The notes beneath the pieces were generated by a model, which was given only the letters and a program-made list of their open reading frames with translations, searched no databases and was not told the DNA's origin. Source: an uncultured bacterium (GTDB taxonomy: Bacteria > Bacteroidota > Bacteroidia > Bacteroidales > CAIXTV01). From it: a DNA stretch of 48,179 nt. Each line of letters begins with the position of its first letter. The first letter of the stretch is position 1. The DNA is taken from contig CAIXTV010000082.1 of assembly GCA_903922465.1 (NCBI GenBank), positions 1 to 48,179 on the forward strand. Reading direction: 5' to 3'. Of the stretch, positions 17,001 through 29,000 are shown in pieces. The position numbers and the translations under genes are program-made.

Positions 17001-20000
17001 ATGAAAGAAAAATTAATCAGACTTTTGATGTGTATGGCATTAATGATGGGTATGTTTATATCTGACAATGCATATTCACAAACAGGAGGAACGTTGTCAT
17101 TAAATGTGACAACAACATTTACTGGAGGAGCCTTTGGAGCCCGATCTGACTTTGTTGTTTGGATTGAAAATTCATCTACGACATTTGTAAAAACCAGAGC
17201 CATTTACGGAAATGACAGGGATCATTTAGTGCAATGGATTTCAAAAACGGCAACACAAAATGTTGTCGACGCAACTGTTGGAGCAACAACCACTACAAAT
17301 CCAAAGTCCTATACTGCAATTTTGTGGAATGGAAGTGATTTGACAGGAACAACTCCTTATAATTTGTTGCCTGATGGAACCTATAAAATAGGAATGGAAT
17401 GTGCATGGGGAAGCAATAATACTATTGTCACTTCAAGACAAATATATTACGCTACCTTCACTAAAGGGCCAACTCCTCAGACTATTACGCCAAATGATAC
17501 TGTTAATTTTACAGGGATTACATTACAGTGGACTCCTTCGAACCTTGTTGTTACGACTTCAGCTTTAGCTTCAAATACCTATTTTTTAGGTTCGTTAGTT
17601 AGTGTTCCTTTTACCCTTGGGACAGGAACAGTTTATAGAAATAATGTTTGGACTGCTCAATTATCTGACGAAACTGGGAGCTTCGCAAGCCCAGTAACTA
17701 TTGGAACCCTTACTAGTACTACTGCTGGTACTATATCAGCTACTATACCTGCAATTGCAACGTTAGGTGCTGGTTATAGAATTAGAGTTGTTGGAAGCCA
17801 ACCTTCAGCTATAGGAAGTGATAATGGAAGCAATATCACCCTAGCAGTTCCAGTTAGCGCACCAAGTCTCACAGCTGCTGTTGGAGCAACTGTTGATAAT
17901 CCAGTGAATATTACGTTTACCGATGATGCCGCATGGAGAACAGCTATCACAGCAGTTAAAATAGGTAGTACTTCTCTTGTTCCAACAACGGACTATGTTA
18001 TAAGTGCAGGAAATTTACAGCTTAAACCTGTCGGACTTAATGTGCTTCTTACTACGTTTGGCAGCAAAAATATTACGGTTGTAGCCACAGGCTATGCTGA
18101 TGCTACGGTAACACAATCAATAGATGTAGGTGTAGCCGCTAAGTTAGGAATGAAAACTCAACCCGCAGCCCCTGCTGTTAATGGAGGTGCTTTAGCAGTT
18201 CAGCCTGCAGTTTATATTCAGGATCAATATGGCAATACAACAACAAGTACGGCTGTTGTAAACGCAATTGTTGGCTCAGGTGTTTGGGTGTTAGGTGGAA
18301 CAAGTGCTGTTTCAGCTATTGCAGGAACAACAACTTTCAGTGGCTTAACTGCAACTGCAACTGCCAATATCATGGGAACTATTACTTTTACCTCTGTTGG
18401 TTTGACTTCGGTTACTTCCACTTCTTTTAATATTCCTTTCGTAGGTCAAAGTTGGGGGAATACAGCTGGGTCTTTATCTTTTACAATTAATCCTGTTTCA
18501 CGCAGCACAAGTAATTATACATTAAATCATGTCGCTGCATCGTGGATAGAAAATACATCTGGTACTTTTGTTAAAACCAGGAATAGATATACTGGAACAA
18601 GTAATCAGAGCCATTTAACTTCTTGGAGAGCAACAACAGGGTCGACATATAGTGTTGTTGATGCAACAACTGCAGCTACTTTAAACGCATATAACCCTAT
18701 AACAATTACTTCCTGGTTAGGAAATGATTTAACTGGAGCAACACCTTATAATTTACTACCTGATGGTGAATACAAGGTTTGGTTTGAAATGTCATGGGAT
18801 GATGCAACTACAGAAGCGGATAGGATTTCGGTGCAATTTACCAAAGGACCAACCCTTTTTACAGCATCTCCTGCAAATACAACAAATTTCACAGGCATGA
18901 CTGTTATCTGGACACCAGCAGCAGCCAATACAATTACAACGTCAGCTTTGGCAGGAAGTACTTATGCTGCTGGAGCAACAGTTAGTGTTCCTTTTACTAT
19001 TGGGGTTGGTACTGTGTATAACAACAATGTATGGACTGCTCAATTATCTGATGCTACGGGCAACTTTGCAAGTCCTATAAATATAGGAACACTCAATACT
19101 ACAACAGCAGGAAGCATTTCTGCAACCATTCCGATGGGTGCTCCTGCCGGAAGTGGATACAGAATAAGAGTTATCGGAAGTCAACCTCAAGCTGCAGGAA
19201 CAGACAACGGAACTAACTTTACAATAACTAATGGAGTTTCTCCTTCTATTGCGGCAGCAACAGCAGCAACTGTTGACAATGCATTTGAAATTACTTATAC
19301 AGACGATGCTATATGGAGAGCTGCTATAACAGGAGTTACTGTTGGTGGAACTACATTAACTGCAGGATGGGTTGTTTCAGCAGGGAAGATTACGTTTTCT
19401 CCATCTGCCTCAGTTCCGGCAAACTTATTGCAAGCTTCAGGTTCAAAAATAATCACTATTGTAGCTGCTGGATATGGAGATGCTTCCGTTATTCAGATGT
19501 TAGGACCTGGTATTGCGACAAAATTAGGAATGAAAACTCAGGCAGCTGCGCCAGCAACTAATGGTGCTTTATTTGCTATTCAACCAGAAGTATATGTTCA
19601 GGATCAATTTGGAAATACTGTAATAAGCTCTGCTATCGTTTCTGCAGCAGTTGGAACCGGCTCATGGATTTTGGGTGGAACAACTGTTGATACAGCTTCA
19701 TTGGGGATAGCTTCTTTTGTAGACTTAACAGGATCAACATCAACTTTTGGAGGCTCAACCATTACCTTTTCTTCCCCAGGATTAACTTCAGTATCTTGCA
19801 ATACATTCTATATTCCTTATCCTTTAAGTGGAAATCTTACTGTGGGTACATCAGGTAATTTTACATCATTCACAAAAGCCGATGGATTATTTTCTGTTAT
19901 CAACTCTTCGGGAATGTCTGGTAATACTTCGATTTCAGTAACAAGTGATATTGCCATCGAAGATGGGGTTACTGCGCTAAATCAGTGGGTAGAATACGGC

Positions 20001-23000
20001 GGAAGTGGTTATACACTCACAATTCAACCAAGTGGTGGTGTTTCAAGAACTATTTCCGGAACTGCTGCTGCTCCACTTCTTAATTTCAATGGTGCAGATA
20101 GAGTAACAATTAATGGTTTAAACACAGGAGGAAATGCTTTAGTTATTTCAAATTTAAGCACAGCTACAACTGCTGGGACTTCAACAATTCAGTTTATTAA
20201 TGATGCAACCAATAATACAATAACAAATTGTTCTATTCTTGGTTCTTCAACTGCTGCACTAACTACTAATGGAGGGAATATATTATTCAATACTGGAACT
20301 ATAACTGGGAATGATAGTATCACGATTTCTAATTGTAAAATAGGCCCTGCAGGAACAAATTTGCCTTCCAAGGGGATCTATGCTAATGGGAGTACAGCCT
20401 CAGTAGCAATAGCTAATAGTACTGTTCTCATTAATAACTGTGAGATTTATGATTTCTTTTTAACAAGTGGATGTGCTGGTATTTATGCTTTAACTGGGAA
20501 TACAGATTGGAGTATTACAAATAATAAAGTTTATCAAACTGCAACTAGAACTTTCACCGCCGCAGGAACTATGAGTGGAATCTATTTTGTAAACTCGACC
20601 TATGGAAATAATATTCAAATTACTGGTAATACAGTTGGATATGCTTCTAATTCTGCTACAGGAACATTGACTTTGACTGGTAGTGCAATTGCTGGTGTCT
20701 TTCAGGGGATTTATATGCAAGCAATGAATGCCGCTGCTAATACATGCAATGTTAACTTTAATGTGGTCTCTGATATTTCATTTACGTCTGCATCTGGTGC
20801 ATTTACCGGTATTTATAATAATACGGGAGCAACTTCAAATACGATAAATATTAATAGTAATCAGATAAAAAACATCGCTACCATCACAACTACTGGCACT
20901 GTTCAAGGAATATATGCTGGCTCTGCCACCAATCTTAATTGTAGTTCAAATACTATTGATGGAATTAGTCGTAATATCTCTGGTAACTTTTATCCAGTAA
21001 GATATAATGCACCAACAAATATTATATTTGATGGTAATACCATTAAAAATATAGCGTTTAACAATACAGGAACGACAACCACATTTTATGCTGTTTATTC
21101 AAGTGGTTCAGGAGTGAATGAAACTTTCACTAATAATAATATTTATAATATCTCATCAACGGCAACAGGCGCTCAAAGTATCTATGGTTGGTATTCCACA
21201 TCTGCAACAGGAATAAGAACTGTTCAGAATAACAAGATATATAATATTACTGCTGCAGTAGGAAGTGCTGTGATTTATGGAATGAGAATCAATACAGGAT
21301 CGACTAATGAAATTAGTGGGAATAAAATATACACCCTCAGTGGTGGTATTACTATTAATGGAATTAACATTAGTGGTGGAACTACAAATAATGTATTTAA
21401 AAACAAAATATATGATTTGTTTACAACTAATACAAGTCCTGTTGTAAGTGGATTGTTGCTTTCAGGAGGAACAACCAATAATGTTTCGAATAACCTTATT
21501 GGTGATTTAAGAGCCACAGCTGCAAATACCGTCACTCCTTTGGCCGGTATTAATATCAGTGGGGGGACAACAAACAATATTTATTATAACACCGTTAATT
21601 TAAATGCTATTAGTACAGGTGCTGCTTTTGGTAGTTCTGCTATTTATGCCTCTATTACTCCAACTGTAAACTTACGGAACAATATTTTGGTTAATACCTC
21701 AACCTCTAATGGCGCCACTGGTTATACTTGTGCTTATCGCCGTAGTGCAGGTGCTGCTGGAAATCTTTCTACTTATGCCAGTACATCTAACAATAACCTG
21801 TTCTATGCAGGTACTCCTGGAGCAAATAATTTAATCTATTATGACGGAACAAGTTCAGCTCAAACTATTGCTGCTTATAAAGCAGGAGTATTTACTGCTG
21901 GTACTATTGCTCCAAGAGACGCTAATTCTATCTCAGAGAACCCAGTTTGGGTAAGCACCATCGATTCAGTGACTACCTATTTGCATATTAATACTTCAAC
22001 TTCAACTCAAATTGAAGGTGGTGCGTCTACTATTGCAACATATACTACCGACTTTGATGGTGATACACGTAATGTAAGTACTCCTGACATTGGGGCAGAT
22101 GAGTTTGCAGGTACTCCTTTAGATTTATCTCCTCCTGTTATATCATATACAATTCTTGGGAATCAATTAGCAAATGCTACAGTTGCATTAACTTCTACTA
22201 TAATTGATGCTACAGGTGTATCAACATCGGGTGCAGGATTGCCAAGATTATATTATAAAGTTAATTCAGGGACATATAGTTCAGTTGTTGGTGTTTCGAT
22301 TGGTTCAAATCAATATACTTTTACTTTCTCTCCATCAACTGTTGTTGCAGATGTGGTTTCTTACTATATAGTAGCTCAAGATTCCAGTGCAGCAAAGAAC
22401 ATAACAGCAAGCCCTTCAATAGGAGCAAGTGGTTATACAACTGACCCTCCTGCATGTTCAACTCCTCCAACAACACCAAATACTTTTATTGTTGCAAATG
22501 CTTTTACCGGAACCTATAATGTTGGTTCTGCTGAAACCTATACTTCTTTAACTAATGCAGGTGGTGTTTTTGCTGCTTTAAATGCTGGTGTTCTTACGGG
22601 AAATATTGCCCTTAATATAACATCTGACCTAACTGAAGATGGAACCAATGCATTAAACCAATGGTCTGAAGCTAATGGAAGTGGTTATACGATGACTATT
22701 CAGCCAATTGGTGGTGTTACTAGAACAATATCAGGTACGGTTGCTGGAAAGCCAATGATTAACTTTAATGGTGCTGATAGAGTAACTATTAATGGAATAG
22801 ACACTGGTAGCAATGCTTTAGTGATTTCCAACTTAAGTACTTCGGCTACTGCAGGAACTTCAACAATACAATTTACAGCAGATGCCTCTAATAATACTAT
22901 AACTGAATGCACAATATTAGGTTCTTCAACTGTTCCACTTGCAACTAATGGTGGAACAATTAATATTAGCACTGGAGTTACAACAGGAAATGATAACCTT

Positions 23001-26000
23001 ACTATTTCTAACTGTAAGATTGGTCCTGCTGGTACTAGTTTGCCTTCAAAAGGAATTTGCGGAATGGGTAGTACTACTTCAGCAGCAATAGCTAACAGTA
23101 ACATAACTGTAAATAACTGTGAGATATATGATTTCTTCCTCACAGCAGGTTGTGCAGGTGTTTATGCAATTACTGGCAATACTGATTGGAATATAACCAA
23201 TAACAAAGTATACCAGACAGCAGCAAGGACCTTTACTGCTACAGGAACATTGACTGGGATTTACTTTGTAAATGCTACATATGGAGACAACATTCAGGTG
23301 ACTGGAAATACAATAGGCTATGCTTCTAACCTCGGGTCTGGTACTTTTGCTTTGTTAGGAAGTTCAATTGCTGGAGCCTTTCAGGGTGTATATGTGCAGG
23401 CTATGCCAACTGCTTTAGCAGTTTGTAATATCAACAATAACGTAATATCTGACATTTCGTTAACATCCTCTTCAGGAACTTTTACTGGAATTTACAATAA
23501 TAGCTCTGCTTCTTCTAATACAATTAATATTAATAGCAATCAGATTAAGAATATTGGCCTTGTTACAACAACAGGTACAGCTCAAGCTATCTATGCAGGT
23601 TCGGCAACAACGCTTAATTGTAATTTGAATACGATAGATGGTATTAGTCGTAATGGTTCAGGAGCTCTTTATGGAATACAATATAATGCGCCTACTACCA
23701 TTACTTTTAATGGAGACACTATTAGAAATTTATCCTTTACAAATAATACTACTACAACTTCTGCATTTTATGGATTATACACTGCTGGAGGTGCAACAAA
23801 TGAGAATTTAATTGGAAATTCTATCTATAATTTCACCTCATCTTCAACTACTACTCAAACGATTTATGGTTGGTATAATAATACAAACTCATCTACCGGA
23901 ATAAAAATAGTTCAAAATAATAGAATTTCAAATTTAGTTGCCGCAGGTGGTGCTACCATTAATGGAATGAGATTACGTTATGGAGCAACTGTAGAAGTAA
24001 GTGGTAATTCAGTATATTCTTTGAGTGGCGGACTTCTTGTTTACGGAATGTATATATATCCTGCTGCAACAATCGACAATATTTTCAAGAATAAGATATA
24101 TGACCTTGCTTCATCTAATACTAGTTCAAGCACTCAGGTGTATGGACTTTATCTAAATGGAGGTACTACCAACAATGTTTATAATAACTTAGTTGGAGAT
24201 TTAAGGGCTACTGCTGCAAATGCTGCTAACCCTCTCGTAGGTATATACCTTAATGGAGGAACTAATAATAATCTATATTTTAATACAGTATCTTTAAATG
24301 CAAGTAGCACTGGCGCTTTATTTGGTTCAACAGCTATTTATGCAAGTACAACTCCTATTGTTGATTTAAGAAATAACATTATTGTAAATAATTCTACTTC
24401 TAATGGAGCAACAGGTTTTACTTCGGCATATCGTCGTAGCTCTGCCACATTAACAACCTATGATTCTACATCTGCTAATAACTTGTTTTATGCAGGAGCA
24501 CCTGGTGCCAATAACTTAATTATGTATGATGGAACTAATTCATATCCTACCTTAGCTTCATTTAAGGCTGCAGTAAGTCCATTAAGAGACTCTACTTCAA
24601 TCTCTGAAAATCCTACATGGATAAACACTATTGGCTCAGATGCAAATTTCTTACATATAAATACAACTGTTCCCACTATGATTGAAAGTGCCGGAACTCC
24701 AATTGCAGGTTTTAATGATGATTTCGAAGGTAATGTCAGAAACGCCACAACACCTGATATCGGTGCTGATGAGTTTTCTGGAATACAAATGGTTGCTTGC
24801 ACAGGAACTCCTACTTCATCTGTTATAAATGGTGCTTTAGCTGTTTGTGCAGGATCAGGGACTACGCTTACTTTAAGTGAAACTTACGCTGCTGGAAATA
24901 CCTTCCAATGGTCATCTTCAACCACTGCTGGGGGACCATATACAACCAACTTAGGAACATCTAATACTCAGGCAACGGGTAATATAGCTGCAACAACATA
25001 TTATGTTTGTGCAATCACTTGTACTGCTAGTGGCTTGACTTACACTACTGTTGAGAAAGCAGTCGTTGTTAATGCAATTCCTACTGCAACTGCAGCAAGC
25101 AATTCACCTGTTTGTGCAGGATCTACCCTTAATCTTACAGGAACTACTAATATTGGTACAACATTCAATTGGACAGGTCCTAACAGTTATAGTTCTACTG
25201 AACAGAATCCAAGCATAGCTTCGATTTCAGCAGCTGGGGCTGGTGTATATTCATTTACTGCTAGCAATAATGGATGTACTTCTGCAATCGCCACAACCAC
25301 TGTTGCCATAAATGCTAAACCTACTGCTTCAGTAAGTCCTGCTTTTTCAGTTTGTGCAGGTGATAGCATTCAATTGAGTGTTAGCTTAACTGGAGTTGCA
25401 CCTTGGACTCTTACCATTAACAATGGCATTGATCCAGACATGATTGTTTCTGGTGTTGCTACATCTCCTTGGACTATTTGGGTAAAGCCAACTTCTTTAA
25501 CTACCTATTCTGTTGTTAATTTAGCTGGTGCTAACCTTTGTTCAAATACAGCTATTGTTTCGACAGCGGTGACTGTAAACTCACTTCCAGTTCCTGTTAT
25601 TACAGGTTTAGCTGCAGTTTGTGAAGGAACAACCGGTGTTGTGTATACCACAGAAGGAAGCATGTCGAATTATATTTGGAATGTTTCGACAGGTGGCACT
25701 GTTACTGCAGGGGGAGATTCTACTAGCAATACTGTAACTGTAAACTGGAGCACCCCAACTGCTGAATCGCTTAATGTAAAATATACTAATGGAAATACTT
25801 GTACTGCAAGTTCGCCTACCATTTATAATGTTAGCGTGAATCCAGTTTCTGTTGGAGGTACACTTAGCGGTGATGCAACGGTATGTTCAACTACCAATAG
25901 CACTCTTTTAACTTTAACAGCCAATGTTGGTAACATCATAAGATGGGAATCTTCTTTAAATGGAACCCTTTGGACTTCAATATCAAATACTGTTAATACC

Positions 26001-29000
26001 TATACTGCACAAAATGTTGCAGCAACTACTCAATACAGGGCAGTAGTTCAAAGTGGGGCTTGTAGTGCTGTTAATTCAGCCATTGCAACTATCACTGTGA
26101 ATACTCCACCTGTAGCTACTATTACAGCTCATACAAATCCTTCTGTTTGTGGTGCTTCTAATGGTACAGCTACAGTTAGTGCTGCTACTTCATATGCATG
26201 GAATACTTCGCCGGTGCAAACTACTCAAACCGCAACAGGTTTAGCTGCCGGAACTTACTTTGTTACCGTTTCAAACGGGATATGTTCTAACTCAACATCT
26301 GTAACTTTAAGTGACCCAAGTGCACCTACTATTACTTTAGTAGCAAACGATTCTACTATTTGTGCAGGTACATCTGTTACTTTTACTGCCGGTGGTGCTG
26401 GAGCAGGTACTTATGAATTCTTTATTGATGGTACTTCTCAAGGCGCTCCATCTGCAAGTGCTACATATAATAATTCAACTCTTGCAAATGGTAATACCAT
26501 TACCGTAAGAGGTGTTACGGCTGGTTGCACAGGAAATAGTTCTGGTGTAACTATGATGGTTTCTCCTGTAAGTAATGGTGGCGTTCTTAGTGGAGCTGCT
26601 ACTGTTTGTTCGAATGCCAACAGCACTCCTTTAACTTTAAATAGTTATACAGGAACCATTGTAAGATGGGAATCATCCTTAAACGGAACTTCATGGACTT
26701 CAATTGCAAATACTCTAAATACGTATACAGTTACTAATTTAACTAATACAACTCATTATAGGGCAGTTGTTCAAAGTGGATATTGTGGTACGGCTAACTC
26801 AAATGAAATCATCATTACGGTTACTCCTTTACCTACTGCTTCGATTAATTATGCCGGAACTCCATTCTGTAAATCACTTTCAACACCTCAGTCGGTTAGT
26901 TTGACAGGTACAGCTGGTGGCGTTTATGCTGCTTCTCCTCTTAGCTTAACTATCAATGCTGCCAACGGAGCCATAACTCCAAGCAGCAGTGCTACGGGTC
27001 CTTATACTGTTACTTATACTATTGCTGCTGCAGGAGGATGTCCTATCGTTTCAGCAAATACTACGGTAAACATAAATGCTGCTCCTGCTGCCACTATTGC
27101 TTATGCTAGTTCTCCATTCTGCAAAACCCTTTCTACAGATCAAATCGTTACTCACACAGGTACAACAGGCGGAATCTATTCTGCTTCACCTGCCGGTTTA
27201 ACTATTGATGCTGCAAGTGGAGCCATTACTGCTGGTACAAGTACTGCAGGTGCCTATACTGTCACTTATACTATCGCTGCTTCGGGTGGATGTGCATTAT
27301 TTACCACAACAGCTGCTGTTACTGTTACTGCTGCTCCTGCCGCTACCATTTCTTATGCAGGAACTCCATTCTGTAAGTCAATTTCAACAGCTCAAACTGT
27401 AACTCATACAGGAAGCACTGGAGGTGTTTATACTGCTTCTCCTGCAGGATTAACTATTGATGCTGCCACTGGAGCCATCACTCCAAGCACTAGCACTGCT
27501 GGCGCTTATACTGTAACCTACACTATTGCTGCTTCAGGTGGATGTGCTTTGGTTTCAACCACAACTCTTGTTAATGTTAATGCTGCACCTGCTGCAACTA
27601 TCGTATATTCAGCTTCGCCATATTGCAAGACTCTTTTAACTCCTCAAAATGTTACTCTTACAGGAACAACAGGAGGCGTTTATTCAGTATTGCCTGCTGG
27701 TTTAACCATCAATGCTACCAACGGAGCTATCACTCCAAACACTAGCACTGCCGGTGCCTATACGGTTACTTACACTATGGCTGCTGCTGGTGGATGTGCT
27801 ATTGCCACAGCTACTGCTCCAATAAGCATAACGGAAGCTCCTGCTGCAACTATTGCCTACACAGGTTCGCCATTCTGCAAATCAATCACCACTGCTCAAA
27901 CCGTTGTTATAACAGGAACCACCGGAGGTGTTTTCACTTCAACTCCTGCCGGTTTATCTATCAATGCAACTACCGGAGCCATTACTCCTAATAGCAGTTT
28001 TGCAGGTGTTTATACTATAACCTATACCATTGCTGCTGGCAGCGGATGTGCTGCTGTTGCAACAACTACTTCCGTAACTATTCTTAACCCTCCATCTGCT
28101 ACAATAACTTATGCAGGTTCACCATTCTGCAGTTCAGTTTCGACAGCTCAGGCTGTTACTCTGACAGGAACAGTAGGAGGGACCTTCGCTTCAACTCCAG
28201 CCGGTTTAAGCATCAATGCTACTTCGGGAGCGATAACTCCTGGTACTAGCACTGCAGGTACTTATACAGTTTCATATACTACTCCTGCTGTTGCCGGATG
28301 TTCAGGTGTTGTGGTTACTACTTCAGTTAGCATAACAACAGCTCCTTCTGCAGTTATCACTTATGCAGGTAGTCCTTTCTGCCAATCAGTTGCCACTGCA
28401 CAATTAGTATATCGCACGGGAACAGCTGGTGGAAGCTACACAGCTTTGCCTGCCGGTTTATCAATTCATCCTTCTACGGGAGCTATTGTTCCAGCCACAA
28501 GCACAGCGGGTGCCTATACGGTTACCTATACTGTTGCTGCAAACGGCGGATGCTCTGCTTTTTCTACTACTGCTAACATCAATATTACAGCTCCTCCAAC
28601 TGCAAGCATTGCTTATTCACCTTCTTCTTTCTGTGCTTCCGTTACTACTCCACAAGCAGTAACGCTAACAGGAACGGGTGGTGTTTTCAGTGCTCCAACA
28701 GGATTGACGGTGAATGCAACTACAGGTGCTATTTCTCCTTTTTCAAGCACTCCAGGAACTTATACGGTTAGCTACACCATTCCTGCCGCTAGCGGTTGTG
28801 CTGCTGTTACTACAACAACTCAGGTGACTATCACCGCTGCTCCATTTGCAAGCTTTGCTTACGCAACTGCTCCTCTTTGCACCTCTAATGCAACTCCTCA
28901 AGCTGTAACTCTAACGGGTTCAACCGGAGGCGTATTTAGCTCAACCAGTGGTTTGACGATTAATGCCACAAGTGGAGCCATCACACCTTCTACTAGTACT

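Noticed and set aside
18224-26626. Many minus-strand ORFs and short alternative plus ORFs inside the giant gene
   Set aside because: Low-complexity antisense translations of a well-supported sense ORF.
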